Below are positions 8,898 to 18,024 of a DNA stretch of 32,078 bases, in pieces. The notes beneath the pieces are model-generated. The model was not told the origin of the DNA. It saw nothing but the letters and a program-made list of their open reading frames with translations, and did no database searches. The stretch comes from Akkermansiaceae bacterium UBA2381 (lineage in GTDB: Bacteria; Verrucomicrobiota; Verrucomicrobiia; Verrucomicrobiales; DEV007): contig DDSV01000040.1 of NCBI GenBank assembly GCA_002344215.1, forward strand, positions 32,938 to 65,015, written 5' to 3'. Position 1 is the stretch's first letter; each line of letters begins with the position of its first letter. The translations under genes were made by a program, and so were the position numbers.

Positions 8898-9219
8898 GGC
8901 GATTCAGGTGCGTTCGTCCCTTCTTACCCCGAAGTGTCGCACCGTCCAATGACACGATCCCGGCATTTGTCCCAAATCGTCGCCCATCCCGGGCCGTCGG
9001 CGGGAAGGCCAGACCTGCGAAGCAACTGGAGAAGTGGCTGGTATCGGGGAGGCGCACGGCGTGGGACTGACCGACCAACAGCAAGAAATTGCTTTTTTCA
9101 TCCCCTCGGCTTCCATCCCGCCCTCCGCCGTTCACCCATGCTTCAGTGGGGGCCGTGGAAAACCGTCGCCGCTCTGCATCAAATGCACAAGGCTACGGAA
9201 CGGGCAGAGAAGGGGCCTG
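8898..9219. other. Intergenic region without a gene
   Basis: 322 bp between the heme protein stop and the beta-helix start, both on the minus strand. It should hold the promoter of the beta-helix gene. No open frame here looks protein-like. A small AGCAA-GAAA-TTGCT hairpin followed by six T (9080-9098, plus sense) has no plus-strand gene to terminate. Confidence 0.5.
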
Positions 9220-11850
9220 TTATTCTCGTTTCGTCTTCCCTTCAGAAGTCATGAGGAAGGCCACGAGGTCGCGCAATTCGCGGTCTGTCAGGGAGAGCGC
9301 GAGTCCGGCGGGCATGAGAGATGTGTTGAGTTCGGCAATCGAGTCCAGTTCCTCCAGTTCGAAGGTCAGCGAGTGGCCGTTGACATCTTTGACTCGCTCG
9401 CGGGTGTAGGACTGCATTCGGATGCCGACGATGGTGCGACCGTCTTTCAGGGTGACAGCCCGGGGCAGGTATTCAGGCGCGATCTTACGGCTCGGCTGCA
9501 GGATGCTTTCGATCAGCCAATCACGTCCGCCTCCGGCTTCCACGCTGCCGAGGTCCGGTCCCAGGCTTCGGCCGCGGCCCTCGTGCCGGTGGCAGTTTGC
9601 GCAGAGGGCGATGGAGGAGTGGTGGAAGACCCTCGATCCCGCCGACAGATCCGGTTCGCCCGGGACTGCGTCGAGGAGCTTTTCCCAAGCGGCGGTGTCG
9701 GTCGCGGGAGGGCGGTTCTGAAAGAGCACTTCGGGAGTGAGAATGGCCGCAAAGAGATCGTCGGATTCGGGAAAACGCGGCCGTAGGCTTTTCAGCTTTT
9801 CCTTTTCGCCATCGCTCAAGGGGCGATGGCGTAGGGCGCGGAGAGATTCCTCGCGCAGAGAACGGTCAGCGTCCTCGGCGAGTTGCAGCAGCAGGGGGGA
9901 TTGCTCCCCGACGGAGGCCAGGCCGGCGACGGCATGCGTGCGCAGGGCGGGTTCGGCCGAGGTGTCCGCCGCCACCTGGGCGAGCAATTCCGTTCCCGCC
10001 TGAGGATTGTCAGAGAGGGCAAGGACAACCTCGCGGGAAATGTCATCCTTACCTTCGGTTAGGAGCCCCCGCAGGAAATCGGAGGTGAGCTCCGCAGGGA
10101 AGCTGACCCGACTCACCGGTCCCGATTCGCTGGGACGCCAGTCCTGTGCTGGCAGCAATCTCAGCGCGAAGGCACGAAGCGAAGGGGCGCTGTTTTTGTC
10201 CCGGATGCGGTCCAGAAGGAGTTCGCCGTTGCGGACACCCTGCTCGGGAATTCCCGAAAGAGTGTTATGGGCGGCAACTGCGGCTTCGAAGGCTTCGAAG
10301 TTGAGATCGCTCCGGCTCAGGAATTCCTTCACGTCGGTCAGGGCCTCCCGGGTTTCGCGGTGGGAAAACCATCGCAGTCCTTCGAAATTCACGACCGGAT
10401 GGGGATCGCTCAGGAGAGCAGCGATCCAAGGAGCGGGATCCGCATTCGACGAGGAGAGGGCGAGAACGGAGAGGACACGCCGTTCCGGGGAAAGACGTGA
10501 AAATTCCCCGGGTGTCCAGCCGCTGGCGGCCTCATCGGCCAGACGGACAAGGGCCGCTCTGGCGACGAAGGCATCCTCATCGGCGGCCAAAGTGAAGAGT
10601 TTGTCCTCGGACAAATCTTCCGTTTTTGCCCGGATGCCCCGGGCGAGCAGGGCCTCTTTGGTCGGTTCCTCCAGCTGGTGAGGTCCCATCCAGTCCGCCT
10701 TTGTCAGGTCGATCTCCAGTTTCCAAAGTCGACCGAAGCCGTGCACGGGATAACGCCCGTCGACCCAGTCCGTCATGTACCAGGTTCGTTTGTCAGGGTC
10801 TTTCCGGGACGGGTCTTCCGCGAGGCAGGTGGGACGGAAAAAGAAGGATCCTTGCACCAGGGGAATGCGCGTCTCCGCCTTGTAGCTTGCTCCCCGGGGC
10901 ACGAGGGGAAAGAAATCGATACGGTGATCACCCCATGACGGGATGAGCACGCCGCGACCCAACGGCAGGACAGCGCAGGGGGCCTCGCCCGAGGGATTGA
11001 CCATGGGGAGGGACGCGCGCAGCTCGCCGTTCCATCCGACAAAAGGGTGATGCGCCGCTCCGCCGTAGTGTCGGCGGTATCCGTAGTCGCCACCTTCGAC
11101 AATGTGAAGCAGCCGACAGGGTGGACGCTCCCCCGGATCGTTGTCCACCGCGAAGATCTCTCCATCCTGACGAACGCAGATGCCGAAGGGATTCCAGACT
11201 CCGCGGGCGATCCAACGCAACTTGGAACCATCGGGGGCGCAGCGGAAGACTCCGCCCTCGGCGCGTCCCGCGTGCGTGCTGCCGTCAGATCCCTTCAGAG
11301 ACCAGGGTTTGGCAAAATTTTCCCCGAGCCCGAAAACCAGATCGCCGTCGGGATGCCAGGCGAGCCCCGACATGCCATTGTGGGGATAACTCTCTTCGGA
11401 TTCCAGTTTCACTACCGTTTCCTCCTGGTCGGCGCTGCCGTCGCCGTTCGTGTCCCGAATGCGCAGGATGCGGTCGCGCTCGGCGAGATAGACCCACCCG
11501 TCCCGACCCAGCTCCAGATCCATGGTGTGGATCGTTTTGTTGTAGAAGACGGTGCGTTTGCCGTCGGTGCCGAACACCAGCACCTCGTCGCGGTCCGGTC
11601 CCGGATAGTCCTTCGGCGTTTCGTGGGTGTGTGAGGCGACAAGCCAGACCTGCCCATGGGGGTCCACGTCGATGCCGATCGGAGTGACCACAGCAGGATG
11701 TTCGGCGATCATCTCGATGCTCACCCCTTCCCGGAGCGCTTTTGCTTCGGGAGCCGGAGGATCCCCCGAGGCATCTGTTAACGTGTGCGGCAGGAAGCCT
11801 GCCAGAAGGAGCGCGGAGACCTGGATGACAGGTGGGCTGACGAAGTTCAT
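9220..11850 (-). CDS. PVC-type heme-binding protein: beta-propeller, HEAT repeats and cytochrome c
   Basis: Exported 876-residue protein of the large family found almost only in Planctomycetes and Verrucomicrobia. After a signal peptide (MNFVSPPVIQVSALLLAGFL) comes a sugar-dehydrogenase-like propeller (about 30-400; GIDVDPHGQVWL, GLAWHPDGDLVFGLGENF, GVWNPFGICVRQDGEIF). HEAT-like helical repeats follow (about 430-690). The C-terminal cytochrome c domain has CANCH at 750-754 and a likely axial Met in NTSLMPAGL. ATG 11850 is preferred over earlier starts because it begins the signal peptide. It is thought to act in periplasmic electron transfer or sugar oxidation, but the biochemistry of the family is poorly known. 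The cupredoxin gene immediately upstream could encode its electron partner. Confidence 0.92.
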   Translation of the reverse strand: MNFVSPPVIQVSALLLAGFLPHTLTDASGDPPAPEAKALREGVSIEMIAEHPAVVTPIGIDVDPHGQVWLVASHTHETPKDYPGPDRDEVLVFGTDGKRTVFYNKTIHTMDLELGRDGWVYLAERDRILRIRDTNGDGSADQEETVVKLESEESYPHNGMSGLAWHPDGDLVFGLGENFAKPWSLKGSDGSTHAGRAEGGVFRCAPDGSKLRWIARGVWNPFGICVRQDGEIFAVDNDPGERPPCRLLHIVEGGDYGYRRHYGGAAHHPFVGWNGELRASLPMVNPSGEAPCAVLPLGRGVLIPSWGDHRIDFFPLVPRGASYKAETRIPLVQGSFFFRPTCLAEDPSRKDPDKRTWYMTDWVDGRYPVHGFGRLWKLEIDLTKADWMGPHQLEEPTKEALLARGIRAKTEDLSEDKLFTLAADEDAFVARAALVRLADEAASGWTPGEFSRLSPERRVLSVLALSSSNADPAPWIAALLSDPHPVVNFEGLRWFSHRETREALTDVKEFLSRSDLNFEAFEAAVAAHNTLSGIPEQGVRNGELLLDRIRDKNSAPSLRAFALRLLPAQDWRPSESGPVSRVSFPAELTSDFLRGLLTEGKDDISREVVLALSDNPQAGTELLAQVAADTSAEPALRTHAVAGLASVGEQSPLLLQLAEDADRSLREESLRALRHRPLSDGEKEKLKSLRPRFPESDDLFAAILTPEVLFQNRPPATDTAAWEKLLDAVPGEPDLSAGSRVFHHSSIALCANCHRHEGRGRSLGPDLGSVEAGGGRDWLIESILQPSRKIAPEYLPRAVTLKDGRTIVGIRMQSYTRERVKDVNGHSLTFELEELDSIAELNTSLMPAGLALSLTDRELRDLVAFLMTSEGKTKRE

Positions 11851-12102
11851 AAATCGATGTGGCGGATTGAAATTTTGCAGGCGGCCAAGGATGCACCCGC
11901 GCCGGGGGAGACAGCAACTGGCACGTAACCGTAAACACATCGACCACCGTTCACCTGTTGCAGCAGGTGCTGTGATACTTCTCACCACCGCCGGCCCGGG
12001 TCGCAAGTTGGAGCCCGCTCATCGTCCTTCGCCCCTCCGCCCAGGAACCCAGAGGGACAGACTCTCCAAGGACTACATCAAATCCGCAACCCCTCCCCCA
12101 CT

Positions 12103-12588
12103 TCAATTTTCTACAACCATAATGCCGTGCATGACCGACCAATGCCCGGGATAGGAACAGAGGAAAGGATAGTCGCCGGCAAAAGTCGGCGCGACAAACT
12201 CAAGTGTCTCCGATTCACCGGGGAGCAGGAGCTTGGTGTGGTGGATGACGTAATTCGAAGTGGGAACAGCATGGCGATCGGAGAGAAAAGATGGGTCGGC
12301 CAATTCTGCATTGGCGGCCGTCCCGATCTCAGCCAGCGTTCCGGGCTCGATAATGAGCAGATTGTGAGGCTGAAGGTTGATGCTGTCTGCCGGGTTCACC
12401 AGAGTCAGCTTCACTTTCTGACCCGCCTTGACGGTGAACTTTTCTGTGTCAAAACGCAGTTCACTGTTGTGGGCTGTAATGGTGATTTCGCTGACTACGG
12501 GCTCTCCCTCCTCCGCTCCCCATAACACCCCCGGGCCGATCAAGGCAGAAACGCACGTGAGGCTGATGAAGAAAATGCGAAGATCCAT
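12103..12588 (-). CDS. Exported cupredoxin (azurin/auracyanin-like blue copper protein)
   Basis: Small periplasmic electron carrier, 161 residues. The signal peptide is MDLRIFFISLTCVSALIGPG, and the mature part has the azurin-like start VSEITITAHNSELRFDTEKF. Type I copper ligands are visible: His in LQPHNLLI, then Cys, His and Met in FLCSYPGHWSVMHG. The spacing C-x4-H-x3-M is the auracyanin/azurin pattern. ATG 12588 is chosen because it starts the signal peptide; a longer upstream frame is not protein-like. The gene lies 252 bp upstream of the PVC heme protein on the same strand, so redox partnership is plausible but inferred from position only. Confidence 0.9.
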   Translation of the reverse strand: MDLRIFFISLTCVSALIGPGVLWGAEEGEPVVSEITITAHNSELRFDTEKFTVKAGQKVKLTLVNPADSINLQPHNLLIIEPGTLAEIGTAANAELADPSFLSDRHAVPTSNYVIHHTKLLLPGESETLEFVAPTFAGDYPFLCSYPGHWSVMHGIMVVEN

Positions 12589-12959
12589 AGGTGGGAATCG
12601 AAGTAACCCTATGACCAAAGGCAGAGCAAATCGTCTTCGCCAGGTAGACAATACCATTCTCCAACATACTCCCCTGTCGAGTGCCGCCTTCGCGGCTGAC
12701 GCGGGTCCTAGAATTTTGAATTGCACTCCCTCCGACGTGGCATCTAACCGCACGACATGTGGGACATCGATGTCGAACGCGGACACACAAATTCGCATTT
12801 TTTTGGCTCTCTTTTTTTCAGATCCGCAGGCTCTTGGGAGGGCAGTAGAGGGGTGTCTAGCACCGGAACAAGCGGGGAAATTTTAGATGTGAAAATCTAG
12901 AACATCCAAGCCGGGTATTCCGTCGAGGGCGAGTCACCAAGAGCGTAAACAGGCAAGTC
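12589..12959. other. Intergenic region without a gene
   Basis: 371 bp between the ceramidase-like stop and the cupredoxin start. It should contain the cupredoxin promoter. Only a weak TAGAT-6 nt-ATCTA hairpin is visible near 12890. No convincing open frame is seen in either direction. Confidence 0.5.
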
Positions 12960-14372
12960 TTATGGGGCGGCGTAAATGGTTTCCAGCATCTCCAGGGCGA
13001 GCGCCGCAATCTTCTCGGAGGCCTTGCGTTCGACGCGATTGGTGCCGAGCCAGGTTTCGTAGCCGCCGAGGTCGAGCTGCTTCGGCGTGGGCAGATAGCC
13101 GTAGCTGCCGTTGGCGAGCTCGATGGTGAAGGTGTCCTTGAAGGGGCTGCGGGCCTTGATCTCGAGGCCGGTTTCGGTGAAGACCTCGAAGGGGATGGAT
13201 GCGATGCCAAGATCACCGATGCGGACAGCCTGGATGTAGGCCTGGATCGTGTCCGGCTTCGCATCGCGCAGGGACATCACGCGCTCGGCATACGGCTGCT
13301 CCAAACGATGTGCGGGCGCGGCGTCCTTAGGCTTGGCGAGGATGCCTTCAGCCCACTCGATCATCTCCGCCGTGGGTCGGCGCACGGCGAGCTGCAGGTC
13401 TCTCGCAGCGGCGTTCAGCGGTACCCAGTCCTGATAGGTGAGCGTCTCGTGAACGCGCAGGACCTCCTGCGCAAGATCGCCGGCGACGAGTTTGATCTTC
13501 TCGTAGGGCTCGTATTTCACCGCGGGAGTCTTGCCGCTGTAGTCGTTGCTGTTGACGTCGCCGCAAGGACCATTGGCCAGGATGCCGACGCACGGCGCAC
13601 CCAGCGCCTCCTCGACGAGGCGGCAGAACTCACCGAAATAGTCGGCCGACAGATCCTCCCGTTTCACGCCGCCGACGTAGTGCAGCCAGTAGTTGGCCAT
13701 GAGCGCGATCTGGCGTCCGTCGGTGGCCTGCACCGAAAGGCAGTAGACTTCGGGATTCGTCGGTCCGGCAGGCCCGGCGAGGCGCGGAACGAGCAGGCTG
13801 CCTGGATTCATCACGGCCAGGTCCTTCCCGCCGAAGGGATTGGGATTGGTGACGCCCTCCCTCAGCAGCCAGCGGCGGTTTCCGACCCACTGGGGCAGCG
13901 TGCCCGTGCCCCAGGCGATACGCGCCGGCTCGAGATTGTTCAGGGCGCGCTTCACGCCGTCGACCACACGCGAGATGACAAAGCTACGGTAGTTCCGCGA
14001 AGGATCTTCGCTGGTGACCGCCGACACGCTGGAGTGCGTGTGCGTGGCGGAGAACATCATGTGGGAGGCTGGAATGCCGGTGTCGGCCTCGATCTTCCCC
14101 TTCGCTTCGTCCCATACATCGCGGGGGAGGTGGAGATTGTCCACCACGGCAAACGCGATCTTAGTCTTGCCGTCGTCGAGCACCAGACAGCGCACGTGCA
14201 GCTCATCATGCACATGCGTCGCGATCGGTCGCGGCGCAAAGTTGCCCACGATCTCCATACCGAGGGGAGGTGTGATGTTGCTCGTGACGGCGCCGGCTTT
14301 GAAGACTGGCTTGTCCTGGCCCGAAGCCAGGATGGAAAGGAGCGCGAGGCAGAGGATCAGCGGTGTTTTCAT
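12960..14372 (-). CDS. Neutral/alkaline ceramidase N-terminal-domain protein, secreted
   Basis: Exported 470-residue zinc hydrolase-like protein. MKTPLILCLALLSILASG is the signal peptide. FKAGAVTSNITPPLGMEIVG is the standard start of the neutral ceramidase N-terminal domain, and FSATHTHSSVSAV is its HTH zinc-binding motif; LMANYWLHYVGG and ILANGPCGDVNSNDY follow. It lacks the separate C-terminal Ig-like domain of true ceramidases (which run to 650-750 residues), as is common for the many copies in PVC bacteria. Lipid amide hydrolysis is therefore possible but unproven. The start at 14372 is 19 bp after the preceding gene's stop, so the two are co-transcribed. Confidence 0.88.
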   Translation of the reverse strand: MKTPLILCLALLSILASGQDKPVFKAGAVTSNITPPLGMEIVGNFAPRPIATHVHDELHVRCLVLDDGKTKIAFAVVDNLHLPRDVWDEAKGKIEADTGIPASHMMFSATHTHSSVSAVTSEDPSRNYRSFVISRVVDGVKRALNNLEPARIAWGTGTLPQWVGNRRWLLREGVTNPNPFGGKDLAVMNPGSLLVPRLAGPAGPTNPEVYCLSVQATDGRQIALMANYWLHYVGGVKREDLSADYFGEFCRLVEEALGAPCVGILANGPCGDVNSNDYSGKTPAVKYEPYEKIKLVAGDLAQEVLRVHETLTYQDWVPLNAAARDLQLAVRRPTAEMIEWAEGILAKPKDAAPAHRLEQPYAERVMSLRDAKPDTIQAYIQAVRIGDLGIASIPFEVFTETGLEIKARSPFKDTFTIELANGSYGYLPTPKQLDLGGYETWLGTNRVERKASEKIAALALEMLETIYAAP

Positions 14373-14391
14373 GATGAAGTGATTTGAATGG

Positions 14392-15189
14392 TCATGGGTT
14401 CTCGATCGTCATCCCCGCCGCTTTGTCGGCACGGGCGACGACGACGCGGGCCTCGTGAGCGGTCGTCTTGCCGTGGTCATCCTTCAATGCCTTGTTCAGA
14501 GCAACGAGGAAGCGGCCGCCGCCGACCGGTGCGATACCAACGGACGCGTTGAAATCCCATTTTCCGCTGAAGGCGAAGTTGTCATCCGCGCGCAGCAGCA
14601 ACGCCGGCTTGCCGTAGCAGCCGAACCACCAGGCACCTTCGGCATAGGCAACCGTCTGGATGCCCATAAGCGTGTAGCCGCTGGCGATGACGTGGCGTTT
14701 CCGGAACCGGAAGCTCTCGTCGTACTCGTAGGCGTAGTTCTCGTCCACACCGGGCGGCAGGCCGCCGACGAGGATGAACTTCCCGTCGTGGAACGCCATG
14801 CCGCCCGCCCCATGCACGAGTTCGGGCACGGGATGTCTTGCCAGCTCGGAGAGCGTGTCGCCATCGTAGACATAGACCCAGGAATCCGCCTCGCCCGCGG
14901 GCTGGTTGAACTTCCCGAGGTTGGTGGCCACGTAGACACGGCCGGCGTGAAAGCAGAGGTCCCCATGATGATTGGCCACGGGCACCTTCTTGAGGACGCG
15001 GCCATCTGTGTCGGTCTTCACGAGGAAATCGGTCCAGCACCAATAGATGGCATCCTTGTCATTGGTGCAGATTCCCTGGAGGTGGTGAGGGTATGTGCCT
15101 TCGCAAGTGGCCGGAGGAAAGGCCTCGGCGGCGGTCAGGACGAGGCCGAAATGACAGGCGAGGACAAAGGCTGGTCGGAGGAGAACCAT
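14392..15189 (-). CDS. Secreted propeller-like protein of unknown function
   Basis: 265-residue exported protein, first gene of a two-gene unit with the ceramidase-like protein. MVLLRPAFVLACHFGLVLTAAEA is a good signal peptide if ATG 15189 is used; a TTG at 15219 would add ten residues in front of it. The chain has repeated strand-turn units (HLQGICTNDKDAIYWCWTD, GDLCFHAGRVYVATNLG, WVYVYDGDTLSELARHPV, GGMAFHDGKFILVGGLP) like those of small beta-propeller or lactonase-type proteins. No catalytic motif is recognised. A periplasmic binding or hydrolytic role is a guess. Confidence 0.75.
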   Translation of the reverse strand: MVLLRPAFVLACHFGLVLTAAEAFPPATCEGTYPHHLQGICTNDKDAIYWCWTDFLVKTDTDGRVLKKVPVANHHGDLCFHAGRVYVATNLGKFNQPAGEADSWVYVYDGDTLSELARHPVPELVHGAGGMAFHDGKFILVGGLPPGVDENYAYEYDESFRFRKRHVIASGYTLMGIQTVAYAEGAWWFGCYGKPALLLRADDNFAFSGKWDFNASVGIAPVGGGRFLVALNKALKDDHGKTTAHEARVVVARADKAAGMTIENP

Positions 15190-15598
15190 GGACGAGACGA
15201 GGCGGAGGATCGCGGACAAACCAACTTGACCCCTCTTCGCGATCCGGCAAGGCGGGAGGCATACGGGGTCGCGGAGCGACCGGAGTCTGGGTGGCCAACC
15301 TTGGCAAAGGATTGATCATCAGGCATTGCGTTAGCCGCACCTTTCCCCTTTCACTTTCCGAACCAGCCCTCGCGACTGTGACAGCGTCGTTGGCCGCAGA
15401 CCACGACTGTCGGGCGACGACACCACGTGATGCCACGGGCGTCGACACGGGCTTGATCGTGGTGTGGAGTTCAGCTAAAGCGGATACTATATCTTCTTTA
15501 CCCGTTTTCAGGCCGGAGGTCCCACGACATGCCATCCGGCAGTCGCTGTGAAATCGCAGCATCCGCCCAAAGCTTTCCTCTTCCCGCTCCCTGTATCC
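15190..15598. other. Divergent intergenic region
   Basis: About 400 bp between the minus-strand propeller gene and the plus-strand phosphodiesterase gene. It must carry promoters for both directions. An AT-rich stretch ACTATATCTTCTTTA near 15486 is a candidate for the plus-strand promoter. The frames that run across it look random. Confidence 0.4.
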
Positions 15599-16420
15599 AT
15601 GAATAGATCTCCACTCTTGACTCTGATCGCCGTTATTTTCGCCGCGACCGCTCCCATCAGGATCCTCGCGACAGAAGAGAAGACACCCTTCCATTTCGCC
15701 CACCGTGGCGGCGCGCATGAGTTCGAGGAGAACACGCTCTTTGCCTTCAAGAGCTGCTATGACAAGGGCATTCGGGGATACGAGCTCGATGTCCGCATGA
15801 CCAAGGACGGCGAACTGGTGGTCCTCCACGACGACTCTCTGGACCGCACTCATCATGGCATAGGGCCCGTCGAACACCTGACCGCGGAAGAAGCCAGGAA
15901 GATTAACTCTAGAGTGCAGAACGAACCCCTGCTCTTCCTCGACACCTTGTTGGACTACCTGAAGAACAAGCCGGAGATGTATGTGGAATTCGAGATGAAG
16001 ACCAGCAACAAGGAGCTCTATCCGGACTCCCGCATCGAAGAATATGCGACGCAACTGCATCGGAAGGTCACAGCCCACGTTCCAGTGGGATCGACCTATC
16101 TCTTCACCTCCTTCGACCGACGACCTCTCGTCGCCGTCAAGAAAGTCGATCCCACTGCCGACATCATGCTCATCAAGGGAGGCCCTCTGACTCCCGAACT
16201 GATGGAAGCGGCCAAGGCCATCGGATCCAAGAGGATCGCGGCAAAAATGGAGGGTACAACGCGCCTTGCGGTGAAGGAAGCGCAGAAGCAGGGATTTATC
16301 GTCACGGGTTGGCCGGGGCACAACCTCAATGACTATTTCCTCGGGTTAGGTCTCGGAGTGGATGCTATTTGCAGCGACGTTCCAGTGCTGGTGCAGGAAT
16401 ATATCGAAAGGAAAAAGTGA
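15599..16420 (+). CDS. Glycerophosphodiester phosphodiesterase family protein, exported
   Basis: GDPD-family TIM barrel of 273 residues that hydrolyses glycerophosphodiesters to glycerol-3-phosphate and an alcohol. MNRSPLLTLIAVIFAATAP is a signal peptide, so it should act in the periplasm. FHFAHRGGAHEFEENT has the HRG and ENT motifs, and GYELDVRMTKDGELVVLHDD has the metal-binding Glu/Asp pair and the second catalytic His. ATG 15599 is preferred to 15548 because the signal peptide begins there. The next gene starts 35 bp downstream, so they form one unit. GDPD homologs in PVC bacteria are often linked with sugar genes, so the substrate might not be a lipid. Confidence 0.92.
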   Translation: MNRSPLLTLIAVIFAATAPIRILATEEKTPFHFAHRGGAHEFEENTLFAFKSCYDKGIRGYELDVRMTKDGELVVLHDDSLDRTHHGIGPVEHLTAEEARKINSRVQNEPLLFLDTLLDYLKNKPEMYVEFEMKTSNKELYPDSRIEEYATQLHRKVTAHVPVGSTYLFTSFDRRPLVAVKKVDPTADIMLIKGGPLTPELMEAAKAIGSKRIAAKMEGTTRLAVKEAQKQGFIVTGWPGHNLNDYFLGLGLGVDAICSDVPVLVQEYIERKK

Positions 16421-16455
16421 GATCACCTAGCCGCTGCCAACCACAACCAATCAGT

Positions 16456-17667
16456 ATGGATCGCCCCTTTGTTTCAGCCTCCAATCGCCGTAACTTCGTG
16501 AAAACTTCGGGAACCGCCCTGCTCGGCGGCCTGTGGAGCCATTCCATCCTCGGAGCCGGGATCCGCGCAGCCCCGGCCTCCGGTTGGCAGTTGCGGATGG
16601 GCAACGCGCAAACGCCGGAGGAGGCAATCGCTGAATTGGAAGCTTTCAAGAAGGCCACGCCCGATCTTGCGAGCTGGGAAAAGCGCAAGGCGACCATTCG
16701 CCAGGGCATCATCGAAGGGGCCCGGCTAGCGAATTCGCCGGAGAAACCGCCGCTTGATCCCGTGTACTCCAACAAGCGGACTTACGAGGGCTACACCGCC
16801 GAAAGCGTCTACATTCGCAGTTGGCCCGGATTCTATGTCACCGGCACCTTATACCGACCGATCGACATGAAGCCGCCCTATGCGGGCATCGTGTCGGCAC
16901 ACGGCCACGGGGGCCGCTCCCTCCCTTCGCGCCAAACCCGCTGCGCCGTGTTGGCACGCATGGGAGCCGTGGTGTTTCACTACGACATGGTGGGTTATGG
17001 CGACACCAAGGCGGCCGGCTGGGATCACGGCAAAGTCCCCGAGATCCTCCGTCTGATCATCTGGAACAGCATCCGCGCTTTGGATTTTGTTTCATCAATC
17101 GAAGGGGTCGATCCAAAACGCATCGGAATGACCGGTAACTCCGGCGGGGCCACCCAGACCTTCATGCTCTCCGCCCTCGACGAGCGCGTCGCGGTCGCGG
17201 TACCCAGTTGCCAGGTTTCAGCCCACTTCTTCGGTGGATGCCCCTGTGAAAGCGGCATGCCCGTGCATTGGGGCCCCAACCACAAAACCAACAACGCGGA
17301 GATCGCCGCAATGACGGCGCCACGACCCCAGCTCATCATTTCCAACGGAGCGGACTACACCAAAAACACACCCGAGGTGGAGTTCCCGTATATCCAGCAC
17401 ATCTATAGCCTCTACGGTGCCACAGACAAAGTTGTGAATGCCCATTTTCCGCTCGAAGGGCACGACTATGGACCGAGCAAGCGCCTCGCCGCCTATCCCT
17501 TTTTCATTCGTCACCTGGGTCTCGACAGCATGCGTGCCTGGGAGAAGGAGGAGCAAATCAACGAAACCTTCGCAAAAGTCGAGACCGAAGAGGAGATGCG
17601 TGTTTTCAACGCCAGCTATCCCTGGCCGAAAGACGCCGTTACCCCCAATACACCCCTGCCATTCTGA
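16456..17667 (+). CDS. Tat-exported alpha/beta hydrolase, acetyl xylan esterase-like
   Basis: Hydrolase of 403 residues with a twin-arginine leader (SNRRNFVKTSGTALLGG). The alpha/beta core shows GIVSAHGHGG, the nucleophile elbow GMTGNSGGAT (Ser229) and the catalytic His in LEGHDYGPSK (His336). The family is usually annotated as acetyl xylan esterase or dienelactone-type hydrolase. ATG 16456 gives the Tat signal directly. The position after a GDPD gene and before a Tat oxidoreductase fits an exported carbohydrate-processing group. Deacetylation of a polysaccharide is the most likely role; this is inference from family, not shown by specific residues. Confidence 0.88.
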   Translation: MDRPFVSASNRRNFVKTSGTALLGGLWSHSILGAGIRAAPASGWQLRMGNAQTPEEAIAELEAFKKATPDLASWEKRKATIRQGIIEGARLANSPEKPPLDPVYSNKRTYEGYTAESVYIRSWPGFYVTGTLYRPIDMKPPYAGIVSAHGHGGRSLPSRQTRCAVLARMGAVVFHYDMVGYGDTKAAGWDHGKVPEILRLIIWNSIRALDFVSSIEGVDPKRIGMTGNSGGATQTFMLSALDERVAVAVPSCQVSAHFFGGCPCESGMPVHWGPNHKTNNAEIAAMTAPRPQLIISNGADYTKNTPEVEFPYIQHIYSLYGATDKVVNAHFPLEGHDYGPSKRLAAYPFFIRHLGLDSMRAWEKEEQINETFAKVETEEEMRVFNASYPWPKDAVTPNTPLPF

Positions 17668-17718
17668 CTCACCCGTTGAGCAGGTGCGAAAAATCTCCTA
17701 AAGCGGCGATGGCCGTGC

Positions 17719-17953
17719 TCACGCGCCGATAGCGCGGTCGAGCAGATTCTTGGTGATGCCCTGCACCCGCGCGTCGGGACCGTGCGGCAGCACCCATTTT
17801 GCCCAAGACAGCATGAGGCCGCAGGACTGCAAATGCGGCGATATCCAATCCTCCCTCGATACCGATCACGTCCGTACCGGTATCCAAGGCACAACGATGC
17901 ACGACACCCGCGAACCCGTAATTGTTGGACGAAAGGGAAGTTGCCATTCTTTC
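17719..17953 (-). pseudogene. Possible gene remnant with a frameshift
   Basis: The 357 bp between the two plus-strand genes hold protein-like pieces in two minus-strand frames. One, from ATG 17953, reads GFAGVVHRCALDTGTDVIGI and then EGGLDIAAFAVLRP. The other, ending at TGA 17719, reads LSWAKWVLPHGPDARV then QGITKNLLDRAIGA. Joining them needs one frameshift near 17820-17840. The family is not recognised. It may be a decayed gene tail or chance; the plus strand of this gap has no gene. Confidence 0.3.
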
Positions 17954-18024
17954 CCAAACTACTGCTACAGAAGGACTATCCTCTATTTTCATTCGTTTCG
18001 CCCCAACGAACCTTCCCACACGCG

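Noticed and set aside
9080..9098. Plus-sense terminator-like hairpin with T run
   Set aside because: The stem is only 5 bp and there is no plus-strand gene upstream.
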